Positions 49,898-61,970 of a stretch of 64,000 bases of DNA are shown in pieces. Under the pieces are notes generated by a model that saw nothing but the letters and a program-made list of their open reading frames with translations, had not been told where the DNA came from and made no database searches. The stretch's first letter is position 1; each line of letters begins with the position of its first letter. The DNA is from Chrysemys picta bellii. Lineage: Eukaryota > Chordata > Testudines > Emydidae. The stretch is from positions 39,419,549 through 39,483,548 of the forward strand of contig NC_088804.1 in the NCBI RefSeq assembly GCF_011386835.1. The letters run 5' to 3'. The position numbers were made by a program, and so were the translations under genes.

Positions 49898-50190
49898 TGT
49901 TGTCTACACTGCAGGTTATGTCAGTATAACTTATGTCGCTCAAGGATGTGAATAAGCCACCCCCGAGTGATGTAAGGTACACAGACCTAAGCACCGAAGT
50001 GGACAGCACTATGTCGCAGGAGAGCTTTTCCTGCCAACAGCTACCGCTGCTCACAGAGGTGGTTTTATTATGCCAACGGGAGAGCTCTCTCCCGCCGGCA
50101 TAGAGCGTCTTCACCAGACTGCGCTACAGCAGTCTACGGCATGGATGCAGTTGCGTCACTGTAGCACTCCTAGTGTAGACTAGCCAGGTG
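49898..50190. mobile_element. MITE with GTCTACACT ends
   Basis: Inverted TGTCTACACTGCAGG (about 49901) and TAGTGTAGAC (50171-50180) bound a roughly 290-bp interior containing GAGAGCTCTCTCCCGCCGGC. The ends resemble those of the elements at 800 and 39759. A TTA duplication is not evident, so borders are approximate. Confidence 0.5.
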
Positions 50191-50284
50191 TATTCCAGGG
50201 GCTGAATGGGACTGCTTCATCTCATGTACCCCTCCACACCATGCCCAACTTGCTACTAAGGACAACTCCGTTGCCAGTATTTCT

Positions 50285-50405
50285 TTTCACCTTTTCGACT
50301 TAGCCTATAAGCTCTTTAGGGCCTGGACTGTGTTTTCGATAGATACCGCGCCTAGTGGAATGGGTCCCTCGTCCTGACTGGGCCTCCGGACACAGTTTTA
50401 ACATA
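50285..50405 (+). repeat. CORE-SINE/MIR-like fragment
   Basis: TATAAGCTCTTTAGGGCCTG, CGCGCCTAGTGGAATGGGTC and CTGACTGGGCCTCCGG follow the sense order of the SINE family described at 26330. Confidence 0.6.
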
Positions 50406-50544
50406 AATCGGAAATAACAAAATACTACTGTTAACAACAACAGTAAATAATGGACTAGTAACTACTGCATGCAATGCATTCTGGGAATTAGAGTTCACAA
50501 GGTAACTACTTCTCTGAGTGTTTGGTCTAGACTAGAGAGATTAG

Positions 50545-50770
50545 AGCAGAGGATGTGAAAGCAAGACTCTTGTGTTCTATCCATGGCTCTGCCAAGGACT
50601 CGCTGTGCGATCTCGGGGAAATCTCTTAACCACCGTATACCTTAGATTACTCCTTGTGCAAAATGGGTCTAATAATGCTTCCCTGCCTCACTAAGTGTTA
50701 ATTCATGTTTGTGAAAGACCCCGAGGCCCATGGATGGAAATACTTCTTACATAAGTGCAAAGAATTATTT
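50545..50770 (+). repeat. MIR SINE
   Basis: CTATCCATGGCTCTGCCAAG, GATCTCGGGGAAATCTCTTA, AAAATGGGTCTAATAATGCT and GTGAAAGACCCCGAGG follow the MIR sense order (core, then 3' part). Confidence 0.7.
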
Positions 50771-51170
50771 TAACATTGCTTTTTCAGATCTATTGTCAGA
50801 CACGACCAACATGTGACCTGAGGGCCATGCGCAGTTTTCGAGCTCTCTGAAGGCAACCACGGCCAGAGGGATTTCCCCATGTGATTCCCCACCTCTCAGC
50901 ATGGCACCTATTCCAGTGCAGAGTGCAGTATCACCAGCATCAACAGTTCAAGAATCCTGAGTCAGCATCTAAAAGATCCCGAGAGTGGCCTAAAAATCAT
51001 GAGATTTTTTTCAAAGAAAAGAAGAAATCGTTTTCTTTGGTCTGTCTACTTAAGCCCCCCTGCTCATCCGCAGTGCACGGGGGACAATTACGAGCTGCAA
51101 ATTCAAACTTAAATGCCTGCAAAATGGGCACACAACAATGCAGTGCCAGCTTCACTGTGCATCTGCTCCC

Positions 51171-51419
51171 TGGGGCCGGTGCAAGGAAGTTTCGAGCCCT
51201 AGGCGAAACTTCCACCTTGTGCCCCCACCCCCGCCCTGAGGCGTCCCCCCCACGGCAGCTCCCCCCCGCCCCGAGACGCCCCCCCCCAGGGCAGCTCCCT
51301 CCCCCCCGGGGAGCCGTGCGGCAGCTGCCCACCCCAGCTCACCTCTGCTCCACTTCCTCCCCAGCACGCCGCCCCTGCTCTAATTCTCCTAGTTTGCCTA
51401 AATGGTAGTACCGGCCCTG
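51171..51419. mobile_element. hAT-type MITE (GGGCCGGTGC family)
   Basis: The inverted ends TGGGGCCGGTGC and GTACCGGCCCTG enclose 249 bp. The exact 8-bp duplication CTGCTCCC occurs at 51163-51170 and 51420-51427. The interior has C-rich GGCAGCTCCC repeats that generate ORFs on both strands; none is a gene. Confidence 0.8.
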
Positions 51420-51924
51420 CTGCTCCCCAACTTCCTAGCTCCATCTTATTTCTTTCACCACCCAGAGCCCACCCTGCTCTATGTCCATCAAATCCCCTCC
51501 ACCATGATGGAGTGGCAGCTGGGCCTAAGTTGAGAGAGAGGTGCTGCGACCTGGCGCACAGGGTCACAATGGCACTCAAATTTGCAGCAACATGTTGCGG
51601 TGTGTGTTACAACATGTGGTTTCTGTACAGTCTGAATCATTATTCATCCTTGTTTTGTGCTACTGTGGAGTCAGGCAGGAAACGGCCCTTGCCCAAAGCA
51701 GAAATAACAGAACGCTGTGTGCCAAAAGCAAGAGAGAGGGATCAGACGGCAAGAGGCAGGCAAGCTACAAGCCAGCTGTCTACAACGTGTTGGTGAGAAG
51801 GAGCAGCAGCAGCTCACCGCCTCAGATTGGAAAGGCTGTGAAGCCCAAAAGCCTAAAGTGTTCCCTGCCCCCTCAGTGTCTGGGGAGACAGTTGTTTTTT
51901 ATTGACATTGAGGATTAGATTCCG

Positions 51925-52095
51925 GGTAGTGAGAATTATCCCTATTTTACAGGCGAGGAAACCGAGGAACAGAAGGGAAAGTGTGTTGCCCAAGGTCACA
52001 CCACCATTCTGCAACCGAGCCAGCACTAAAACGCAGCTCCCCTGACTCCTGGGACTGTACGTTAAGCACAACGCCATCCTTCCTCTCTCTGGCAC
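51925..52095 (-). repeat. MIR SINE
   Basis: CCTATTTTACAGGCGAGGAA, TTGCCCAAGGTCACACCACC and CTCCCCTGACTCCTGGGAC are the reverse complement of MIR, well preserved over about 150 bp. Confidence 0.8.
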
Positions 52096-52694
52096 TTTCA
52101 CTGGGAGCTAACTGCTCCAGACCTTCTGCTGTGGTTTTTGCATAGCAAGAACACTCTGTATTGATGAAATGTTACTTCTGTTCAGTTTGCATCTGATCCA
52201 GATGGAGCAGTTCCACTGACACCATAACGTCTCTTGATGTTATCTCATTGCCCTACTTTGGGGACAAGAAGGAGCCATGCTCTAATCTGAGTCTCCAATT
52301 CACATCCTATCTTCTGAGCCCTCCGATTTCATGTGCCAGGAATAGAAAATTGCCAGGTTGTCGTCCTATCCTTATGCAAACTGCCACTGACATGAGTGAT
52401 GGTGTCATCTTACTAATCTGAATCGCCCTTTCATCCCAAAGCATGTTATGAACTATATATAAACTGGGGTCATTTTGCCCACTGGAGGGGTGGAACGGGA
52501 CAGCTGGTCAATGGTACACAACAGGAAATGAAAGAGAATGTTGCAGTTCGTCCAATTGAAACTGCTGGGGGAATTTAGGTCAGCAGAGTACACGGTACAA
52601 TAATTAACAAATTGGGGACTTTCCCAGGAAACTAAACTTAAGAAAGGACAATGCTTAGGACAATGAAACGAGACATCTTGTCACTGACAGTCTA

Positions 52695-52775
52695 GGGGGT
52701 GAAATCCTAACCTCGGTGACATCAATGATAAAACTCTCATTGACTTCAATAAGCCCAGGATTTCATCCCGGCTAT
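52695..52775. repeat. Short palindromic amniote-type repeat
   Basis: GTGAAATCCTAACC on the left mirrors GGATTTCATCCCGG on the right, around ATAAAACTCTCATTGACTTC. It is the small palindrome type common in amniotes. Confidence 0.5.
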
Positions 52776-53693
52776 TTCGTTTTTCCACCTTGCTAGATTA
52801 ACCCTTTATGGGGCACACTCCTTGTTCCCCCCTCCCCCTAACGAAGGACAGCCTATTGCAGCTGTGCGTTGGAGCTTGCGTTATAGACGTACGGCCAGAT
52901 CCTGTGGGGCGCTGAGTGCCTCCAGCGGGCGTTAAGGATGCTCTGCACAGTGGAGGAGGCGCTCAGAAGCATGGACAATTACTGGGCTCAGAACTGTGGG
53001 CCTGCATGGGACACGAAACCCCCCCAAAATCTCTGCTAATCCGACCCAGAGGAAAATTCCTTCTTTACCCCAAATCTGGCGATCAGCATGTGGGCAAGAC
53101 CCATCAGCCAGACACCTGAGAAAGAATTCTCTGTAGTAATTCAGAGCCCTCCCCATCTAGTGTCCCATCCCCGGTCACTGGAGAAATTTGCTAATAGCAC
53201 TTGCTGATGGGTAAATGACAGCCTAGTTCCTGTACACCAGGCTGGAAATGAAGGAGGGATAAGAAAAGAACAGGGAGAAGGAATAGACAAGGAACAGGGA
53301 AGGGAGAAATGATGTCTGTGTCCCATCACGCCAAGGGATAGGCCCGAACAGCAAAGTTTAAATCCAGATCCAAATTTTCCCAAAGTTCAGGAGTGTTCAG
53401 ATCAAGGGTTTTAGTTTGGATCCAACTCTAATAATGTCCAGCATTTCAGGGTCAGTGTCCCACTGCAGCACTGGGAGACAGAGAAGTCTGGGCTTAGGCA
53501 CACAAATACCCCCCAAGCTTAATCCTCTCCAAACAACCACTCTTCCTCATCCCCAATATCTAATATGCTCCATACATGTGGTTTCAGGTGACTGTAGTAG
53601 CTAATAGAAGCTGATGATTTAGGATTCCCATACTTTGATTTCTAGATAGCGTGCTGTTCTGTGATTGTGCCCTCTTATCTCCACAGGTGAGCC

Positions 53694-53762
53694 AAACATG
53701 GTATTGTGTTGGCATTTATACAAGGCTAATACTTGTATAAGTGCCAACACAATGCCATGTTT
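53694..53762 (+). ncRNA. Near-perfect hairpin; MITE or miRNA-like precursor
   Basis: The left arm 53694-53724 and right arm 53732-53762 pair over all 31 positions around a 7-nt loop (GCTAATA). The only two departures are G-U wobbles in a plus-strand transcript; in a minus-strand transcript they would be A-C mismatches. Such a long unbulged stem fits a tiny palindromic MITE (as MADE1 gives rise to miRNAs) better than a typical ancient miRNA. There is no evidence of expression. Confidence 0.4.
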
Positions 53763-56009
53763 TGCGAGCCTCTTCTGAATCTGGCTTGCTGATTCTGAAA
53801 TTGTTTTGAATGCAAACTCTAGAATGTGCACTACAGCTCTTCCACTAAAACTTTTTGGAAGCAAAGGGTTTCAATGTGTCTATACAGTCTAGACACATAA
53901 CTCCTGTGGTGTGATAGTACAGAGTATTAATATTGCATCTGCAGACAGCTGAAGAATGCCTTCCAGTGGTCCAAAGACTTACGACCACACAACACATACA
54001 TATACAGAGGAGACACATTTATGGGAAGCAGCCTTCTTATTTTATCTAGCTGAAAGTAATAAATTCAGGGCCAGATTCTGACTTCATAGGACTACTTGTG
54101 TAAATATTACCCAAGTGGATAACATTGCACAATCTGGCCTTCAGTCATGGCTCTCCCCTCCCCATCCAAAAAATAAATAAGGGGACTCTGCTGAATAGTT
54201 TACATCCAATATTTAGGTTTTGTTTGGGGGAAAAAAAGAGTTTGGCTGGTAAAATCTAATACAAAGAGAATTAATATCTTCAGTGAAACAATGTCTATAT
54301 CTCTATATCTAGGTGTGTGTGATAGGGTTTGCAAAACAGGAAGTAAAACTGAATATAAACAAAAGTGAAACTGACCAGTCCAGTTTCATACTCTGAGCTG
54401 ATGGAGGTGCAAAATAGTAAACAAAACAGCATAAATAGTGAAAAATACAGTTTTTTTAAAATGTACATTTTCATATCTTAGGTGTCATTAGCAGAGGTAA
54501 GGATTTTCTTTCCAGTGTTTGACTTAACTTGATGATGCCCCCTTTAAAAGGAAGACCAGTGCCGAAAGGAATGAGAGTGGATATAACACAATAAATCCCT
54601 TGTAAAAGAGTTGTCAGCAGTGAGGCACAGGCAAAGATCTCTTAGGATGTGCTGATGGGATGACTAGCCCGCCGTGTCCCTATTATACAAAGCCTCTTGC
54701 TAAAACTGGAAGAGTACGTCAATGTAAACAAAACGAATGGGGGGTATGAGTTATTAAAAAAAATTAGCTAGACTTAGTAGTAAATACTCTGCTTTTCTAT
54801 AAGCATGTCCATCTAAGGATCTTAAAAGTGCTTTACCAGCACTAACGGGTTAACCCTCCCAGTCCCCTCTGCCGCTGTGATGTTTTGGGGATCACCCAGA
54901 CCAGTAAGGGCATCTGTCACTGGCTGCCTTGTAGCTTTGGGTGCCTTAATGCTATGCTGCTGCTGCGGCTCAGAGCTGTGACACCACTAACCAGCCTGCA
55001 AACATCCTGGCTTCCCACCCTGGCTTCCCCCAGCCTCGTGACTCCTTGTTGGGTGACCTCAACAGCCCTTCTGGTTCCGAGTCTCCCCAAATCCGTCTGC
55101 CCTGACACTCGCAATTTCCCCCTCTGGATTGTTAACCCCAAAGGAGTGAAACCTGCCCCCAGTTAACGCAGTGGAGCGACAGTGGTGAGGAATTACCTGT
55201 CATGGTTTTCTGCGGGTAAAGCTTTGTTCACGTTTTGCAGAGACAGCATGGAAGCCCGGAGAACGTGTTTGCAGAACAGTTTAATTTCATATCTGACCCC
55301 AGTGTCGGACTGGAGTAGAGGAGCAGTGGGATGACCGTTCTCCTCCATCCCCACATGAGTAGGTCCAGCATTAGCTGTAATATCCAAAGCTAAAAAAGCG
55401 GGTGGGAAGTGGGGGAGGGGAAATAGGTGCTAAGAAATTAGCCACAGCAGGTCAGGGAAACGTCCTTTATGGTGCATATCATCTCACACAACGTACTTGA
55501 AGCAGCAATGCCTGAGACAAAAGCTATCAGCAGTTCGGACAGCAGTGCTTGACGACTGTCTGGCTTGCATCCAACAACAATCCTGAAACGGGGACAGAAG
55601 GGGGAAAAATGCAAACAAATTTGACCAATCTCTTTGCAAAAGTGAATCAAATAGAAAGTGCTCTTGGCCTAGGGTTTTCAGTGCCTCCTTTAGCTAAACA
55701 AGAACACTACTGGTAATACAGTCCGTAGCAAGCACTACCCTCAGCAGCAGAGTCAGGCCATACTGCACTGTGTACAGCAATATCCTCATACGCGGCAAGC
55801 CCTGGTTGTAGTATGGGGCCCTGAGACTGCCATTCCCTGTCCGCAGAGTAAATGTGATACTATTTTGCTGTGTTTGTTTCTGTAGAGGTAGGTTTGTTTT
55901 CTGAAATGGAGATTCTAGTCCACAAGGCATCTCCTCTGCTAATGTGCACAGTTACTCTACGCAGATCTTTGTCACACACCAGTCAAAATTATTTAAAGAG
56001 ATATTAAAT

Positions 56010-56255
56010 TGATCTTATAGTCCAGCCCAGATGCCCCAACCAAAATGGGGCCCCCATTCTGGCACTGTACAAACACGGAGTAAGAAGAAGTCCCTGCCAC
56101 AAAGGGCTTATAATCTAACCAGACAAGAGAGATAACGGGTGGGAAGGAAAACAGGAGCGTGTAGAGGCCAAGTGTGCCCAAGATCACACAGCAGGACAAG
56201 GGCAGAGCTGGGCTTACAACTCAGACCTGTGCCGTATCCACCACGCCACACTGCC
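56010..56255 (-). repeat. CORE-SINE/MIR-like, near full length
   Basis: In antisense order it contains AATGGGGCCCCCATTCTGGC, ACTGTACAAACACGGAGTAA, AAAGGGCTTATAATCTAACC, AAGATCACACAGCAGGACAA and CCACCACGCCACACTGCCTC. It is the longest copy of this SINE family in the window and shows that the TTTGTACAGC and MIR-like core parts belong together. Confidence 0.7.
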
Positions 56256-56479
56256 TCTTGGCAAAAGGTGTGACAGAAATGGCAATTTCCTGCAACATCC
56301 TGGACAAATAGATGAATTAAGATCAAGTATTTTAGGAGTTTATTGCTTTAAAAATGCAAATGTTTCTGTATTGTGGGATTGTATGTAACATCTAACATTG
56401 GGAAGTGTTATGAGCTTTAAAGGGCTATTTGAAACAGTCAAGGCAAGAATGAACTTTTAAAGTAGAGAAAGTTTCCTAG

Positions 56480-56792
56480 GAAAACTCTAGGAGGAGAGGT
56501 ATGGAATTTGGAATCAGGAAGGAATTTTCCCCAGGGTCAGATTGGCAGAGACCCTGGGGGTCTTTCACCTTCCTCTGCAGCATGGGACATGGGTCACTTG
56601 CAGGTTTCAACTAGTGTAAATGGTGAATTCTCTGTAACTTGCAGTAAACCATGATTTGAGGACTTCAGTAATTCAGCCAGAGGTTAGGGGTCTATTACAG
56701 GAGTGGGTGGGTGAGGTTCTGTGGCCTGCAAAGTGCAGGAGGTCAGACTAGATGATCATGATGGTCCCTTCTGACCTTAAAGTCTATGAGAA
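56480..56792 (+). repeat. CR1 LINE 3' fragment
   Basis: GGAAGGAATTTTCCCCAGGG, GTGCAGGAGGTCAGACTAGA and TGGTCCCTTCTGACCTTAAA, ending AAGTCTATGAG, are the 3' untranslated end of a CR1 subfamily. The 5' part is absent. Confidence 0.75.
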
Positions 56793-57844
56793 CGCAGTCT
56801 TTTGAAGCTTTGCCCTGACAGGTGTGGGGAGGACCTTTTATCTGCTGGTCACCTGTTTCATGAGGACAGATCAAAAAACCAAAATGAAGGCACTCACAGA
56901 TTCATGGGGGTGCTTGTTCTGAGCCAACAGCTGTTATGAATTTGTGACCACAGAAAACCCTCTTGGTGGGGCTAGAAGGACTGTTCATTGGGTCACTGAG
57001 TCTGTGCTGGAGTTGGGATGATCTCTGGTAAGCTTATCAGCATAAGCGTAGGGTTTGTTTTGGTTGCTGGTGTTTCTAATACGATTTCTGTGTAATGCTT
57101 TTACCTTAAAAGCGAATGTGGTTGCTGAGAAGGAGCTATGTGGAAACTCAACTGTGAGCAATCACACCATGCACCGCCTCTGAGAAGAAAACGAAAGTAG
57201 GCCTGCTTAGACAGTCTGGCTTAGGTAGTGAATTCACAGCATAGGCAGGGAGCTGTGTAGACTGTAAATACCCTGCTCAGGAGGGAGAAAGACGTACATC
57301 TCTGCCTAAGAGAGGTGACAGATGGGGAGCCAGAAGCCTAGGGTAGGTGCCCTTGCTAGACATAGAAGGGGAATACAGGTGCAGTTGCCCTGAATTGTGA
57401 CATAAGGCATAAGCGTCAGGATTTATTTGTCTAACAAATCAGTATTCGGGCCACTATTATTTATGTGAGTCGTCCTTCGCTCTGAGGGTAGTCCCATTGG
57501 AGCTACTACCTACGGGTGACAAAATCTAGCCAATAGTGATTTTTGCTGTTCCCTCAAACCTTGTTCCCCAAACACATCTGATGTGTAGATTTTCAAATCT
57601 TACCAGAGCTCAGCTCTTTGGCTGCTGTTTGTTCTATTGAGCATCAGGTGAACATGATGATGATTTGATACTGAATTTGTGGTAAACTTTGAAGACACAT
57701 TTTTGACAGATTAAGGGAAACCAGCAAATTATTGGGTTTCTTGCAGCTAAGGCTGTTCTCTGCTCTAATTTTTTAAAATTTAAGGTATCTTAAACAGATT
57801 TCATACAGACTAAGGGTCAGTCAAATTTATCTTAGTTATCAAAT

Positions 57845-57965
57845 GCTCTGATTCTGTAGGGCACATGCCTAAATTTAAGCATGTGAATAGTCACATTGAC
57901 CTCAGTGGGATTATTCATATGCTTAATATTAAGCACGTGCTTAAATTCCTTCTGAACTGAGGCCT
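57845..57965. repeat. Short palindromic amniote-type repeat
   Basis: TTTAAGCATGTGAATAGTCA pairs with ATTCATATGCTTAATATTAA around TTGACCTCAGTGGGA, followed by a second AAGCACGTGCTTAA palindrome. This is a recognised amniote interspersed repeat type. The CACGTG here is part of the repeat. Confidence 0.55.
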
Positions 57966-58984
57966 TAAAAAAGAAAACTTTGTTTGGGAAAGTACATCAA
58001 GGTATGGAAGAAATCTCCATATAGCCATTGATCTGTTTAGAAAAAAAAATTCTTGATTGTTCTTGCTGGATATAATTTCATAAAAATAGCTAGTTAACCT
58101 AGTGTAAATGTCATTTATTATGATAAATGTGTTTATTTGGTGCCATCTTTAGATCAGAATCCAGATTATGAGTACACTGTTGTGCACTTAAATAATAAAT
58201 CTAATCATATTAGTAATAACAAGTGAATATACTTTTTCAGATTCCCAGTTGCTCAAACAAATAAATAAAAAGACAGTCATGAGTTATATAGTCACTTCGC
58301 CACTATCCAAACAATTCTGGGAAACTCCTGGCATTGGTTTTATGAACTCTGTAAAATGTTACAACAGCAGTGCTCGGCACGTTTCAGCCTCAAAACACTT
58401 TCCAAAAATTGATCAGTTGACTGGACAGAGATAGTTACAATAGGATCCAATTAACTGAACCTGCAGTCCTCTCTTTTTAATCGAGCGTCAGCATGCCTTG
58501 TTGATCTACTGACACCTGATTATCAATGTTCCTGATTTTCTGAACACATCTAGTGTTGCCAGTGTGTGGTTTTGGGAATTGGACCTGTAAGTGGTTTAGC
58601 TTCAGAGACAGAAAGTTACAGGAAAAAGTGCTGCAGTAGCTCTTTTTTCGTGTGTTATGCAGAAGCAGTTGGAACTACTCATTGACTAAAGAGAATCTCT
58701 CGCAAGTACTCTGGCCCCAGGATGGTTCCCAAATACCAAACACTTTGCAATAAGCGAGAGACATCCCTTCAATCTAGGAGATTCCAATTTAAGTTGGAAC
58801 CCTTATTATAAATATTACAGTATACAGTAACAACATGTAGTTACTCTATTGCAAGCAATAGCTATTTCTGTAGAATACTGCAGGATTGTTTTCTATATAA
58901 GGGAGCCTGTTTCCTCAGTCTCCTGTTAAGAGAACTAAACAACACATTGAGAAGCAGTGAGAACTGAATGAGAGGAATGGTCTA

Positions 58985-59190
58985 TCAGTTTGGACATGGG
59001 AGCGGAAATCAGCAATGCCTGAGTTCTGATCCCAGCACTGAAAACCTCCACACATAGGTCTCCATGGGCCTGGTTGTGCTATAGATGGGGAAACTGAAGC
59101 AGAAAGGTTAATACCTACATTGCTGTGCTGAGGATTAATTAGATAGTGTCTGTATAGCACCGTGAACATGAAAAGCACCCTATAATTAGC
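58985..59190 (+). repeat. MIR SINE, diverged
   Basis: CCTGAGTTCTGATCCCAGCA, GGTTAATACCTACATTGCTG and GAGGATTAATTAGATAGTGT, then TATAGCACCGTGAACA, follow MIR sense order. The middle is altered. Confidence 0.6.
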
Positions 59191-59696
59191 AAGCATTATG
59201 AAAGCGAGTAGCAAAATTGATTTAAAACTCTTTGGACAGATACTCACAGTGCGTCGGTAAATATGCAGATTTTAATTCCTGCAGAGACCTAATATGCTGC
59301 TCATCCACCCGTCTGTCCATCAAAACAACTAGCTTCTTAGTTAGCCAGCCTGGATGTGCCATGCCCCAGTCAATGTCACAAACGCCAGTGTCCTTAGCAA
59401 AGCCATACATGGAGACAAATGGTGTTTAACAAATGGAATTTACAGTCAATTCTCTTGTTGTATTTACTTCACTTGGTGGAAACAGGCAGACTTTGATTTT
59501 CACATAATAGTGTGCTGAGAATAACAGCCCTTAAATCGTTTCCAAGGAGGGGGAAAGGTACAACCAGCTAAACACACTAACGCTCTGTAACAGTCTGGAC
59601 ATTGTGATCGAGAACTACAGCTTGACACGCAGAGTAACTACAGGTGGCAGCACATAAAACAGATTGATGCCACTCCAATATATAACAGGCCTTTTG

Positions 59697-59930
59697 GAAG
59701 TTCATCTAGAGGAAGGATGGCCTGGTGGTTAAAGCACAGTGCTGGGAAGCAGATGTGGCTTCTTGTCCCAGTTCTGCCTTTGACTTTATGTGTGACCTTG
59801 AACAAGTTACTCCAGTTCTCTGTGCCTCAGTTTCCTCATATGTAACGTGGGGATAATGGTGACCCACCTCACAGTTACTTCATGATTGTAAAGCACTTTG
59901 AGATCCTCCTATGGAAGGCACCAGAGGGAG
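59697..59930 (+). repeat. MIR SINE, near full length
   Basis: GGCCTGGTGGTTAAAGCACA, TGACCTTGAACAAGTTACTC, TGTGCCTCAGTTTCCTCATA and AAGCACTTTGAGATCCTCC give the complete MIR order from tRNA-related head to 3' tail. This is the best-preserved MIR in the window. Confidence 0.9.
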
Positions 59931-60301
59931 TGCCAGGCTCATACTAAAGACTTGTAATAACGTCACAATGCTGGGTATGCAACCTGCTGAAAGATTTCAC
60001 TGCAGCCCATCCTGCTGCTGTGGGATGCCGTAGACGGCTATGCTTTACATCTGCTCAGCAATCGTTCAGCTGGCTAATGGGTCAGTAAATCGTTCAAGGT
60101 TAAAGCTGCAGTTTCAGCCCTGTTCCTCCCAAAGGCCACAGTTCAAGTCCTGGCGCTGCTAATTGGCTTTGCAGTTTGTTCCTGGGGTCAGCTTTCTAGG
60201 CCTGAGATTGTGCTAAGGTTCTTTTCCAGAATGTGACAAAATATCGCTTTCAACTGTCTACTGCCCTCCTTCCAAGAGAGGCCACGAGGATCATTATAAA
60301 G

Positions 60302-60737
60302 CAGCAGTTCCCAAACTTTTTCCTGGGGTGACTCACCAATTCCATTTTGTCTTTTTTGGTGACCCATCATTACATATGTACCCTCCACCCTGGCCCCACA
60401 ACCATAATCCCAGCCTGGTATGATGAGGAGGCTCCAGGGTGGCAGGGAGGGAGTTGGAGAGTGAGCCTGCCCCACACTCACCCCACAATGGCAGCTTCTG
60501 TCCTGTGGGGCTGGGTCCAGCGCCCTGCTCCAGGCATTGCAACCTGGCGCACAAGGTTGCTGCGCCACTCAGGTTAGGCCCGGCCCAGTCAGGAATAGAA
60601 GTGTCAACCCAGGGGACGTGTATGTTTGCCTACGCCAGGGCCCCGTGATGGGTTAATCTGGCCCTGAATGTGGCAACCCATCTAAAACCTTTCCATGACC
60701 CACTGGTGGGTCAGGACCCATCCTCTGGGAAACACTG
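60302..60737. mobile_element. hAT-type MITE (CAGTTCCCAAAC family)
   Basis: The inverted ends CAGCAGTTCCCAAACTT and CTGGGAAACACTG enclose 436 bp. The exact 8-bp duplication TTATAAAG lies at 60294-60301 and 60738-60745. Subterminal GGTGACTCACCA and ATGACCCACTGGTGGGTC motifs are shared near the two ends. The ends resemble the CAGTGGTTCTCAAACT ends of Charlie-type hAT elements. Confidence 0.85.
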
Positions 60738-60854
60738 TTATAAAGGTTGCCATATGGGGAGACATGAATTGCCCCCCTTTTTTATTTTTTAACTATGACG
60801 TTAGTTGGAGCATATCATGAGAAATTAGTGCAGTCAAAATACATTATCTGGAAG

Positions 60855-61082
60855 CAGGGCCGGCTCCAGGGTTTTGGCCGCCCCAAGCAGCCAAAACAAA
60901 ACAAAACAAAACAAAAGCCGCGATCGCAATCTGCAGCGGCAATTCGGCGGGAGGTCCTTCACTCCCAGGCGGAGTGAGGGACCGTCTGCCGAATTGCCGC
61001 CGAATACCTGGACGTGCCGCCCCTCTCCGGAGTGGCCGCCCCAAGCACTTGCTTGAGAAGCTGGTGCCTGGAGCCGGCCCTG
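60855..61082. mobile_element. hAT-type MITE (CAGGGCCGGCTC family), short palindromic copy
   Basis: The ends CAGGGCCGGCTCCAGG and CCTGGAGCCGGCCCTG are perfect inverted repeats of 16 bp. The flanking octamers TCTGGAAG (60847-60854) and TCTGAAAG (61083-61090) match at seven of eight. The centre is itself a long palindrome (GCGGCAATTCGGCGG near 60937 and GCCGAATTGCCGC near 60989). It belongs to the same family as 40657-41312. Confidence 0.85.
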
Positions 61083-61104
61083 TCTGAAAGGGACCAGGGG
61101 GGGG

Positions 61105-61195
61105 ACCACCTTTCTGTTCTGTGTTTGTACAGCACCTAGCACAGTGGGGTCTCAGTCCATGACTAGGGCTCGGGGCCTCTGTTAATATAAATCAT
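61105..61195 (+). repeat. CORE-SINE/MIR-like fragment
   Basis: TGTTTGTACAGCACCTAGCA followed by CAGTGGGGTCTCAGTCCATG and CTCGGGGCCTCTGTTAATAT is the sense strand of the family described at 26330, with a short ATAATAATA tail. Confidence 0.7.
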
Positions 61196-61219
61196 AATAA
61201 TACAGTTAAGAACTGACTG

Positions 61220-61500
61220 ATCTCAAAAAGTAGGGGTCTCATCCCTGAACAGGGTGTTTCTAGTGGGATTCCACAGGGATCAGTACTAGCAAGTCACTAT
61301 TCAACATTTTAATCAATGAGCTGGAGATAAATATACAATCACTGCCAATAAAATTTGCAGATGACTCAAAGATTGGCAGAGTGGTAAATAATGAGGACAG
61401 GGCAGATATACAGAGCAATCCGGATCATTTGGTAAGCTGGGCCCATTCAAACAAAATGCGTTTTACTATAATGTAAAATGGAATACTAATACTTGCCCAC
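61220..61500 (+). pseudogene. CR1 LINE reverse-transcriptase fragment
   Basis: The sequence around CCACAGGGATCAGTACTAGC and AAATTTGCAGATGACTCAAA encodes the CR1 RT region (PQGSV and FADDSK-type motifs), in a different frame after a deletion between them. It is only about 280 bp and non-functional. It may belong with the 3' fragment at 61888. Confidence 0.7.
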
Positions 61501-61887
61501 CTGGCATCTTCAGGTGAATGGTACTAAAAAAAAAATCAGCATTACCAATTCTCACAATTTTATTGAGTGTCACGATTTCTGCTGTTTTACTTAAAGCCCC
61601 AGCTCTGGGATTCATGGGGTTATGAGAGAATTTCAGCTTCTGGTATAGTAAATAAAAAGTAAGTTTCTTGCAAACGTGACCACTAAAGGCTAAACCCCCC
61701 CAAAGATAAAGAAAGAGAATCCAAAATGTATTAATTTATAAAAAAAAAAAAAAAAAAACCCTTCATGATTTTAGGGGCCTGACTCATGATTTTTGATCAC
61801 ATGGGACTGACAAAGCTGTAAAATGCTAAATATTATAGTACAATAAAGTTGCTTATGCTGGGTTTACCATTTGTTGGTACTTTCTAC

Positions 61888-61970
61888 CATAGAATCATAG
61901 GACTGGAAGGGACCTCGAAAGGTTTTCTAGTTCAGTCCCCTGCACTCAAGGCAGGATTAAGTATCTCTGG
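61888..61970 (+). repeat. CR1 LINE 3' fragment
   Basis: ATAGAATCATAGGACTGGAA, GGGACCTCGAAAGGTTTTCT and CAGTCCCCTGCACTCAAGGC are the well-known CR1 3' region of birds and turtles. Confidence 0.75.

Noticed and set aside
50881..51408. 175-codon plus-strand ORF
   Set aside because: Its second half is the C-rich interior of a hAT MITE and its first half has no recognisable domain or conservation signal.
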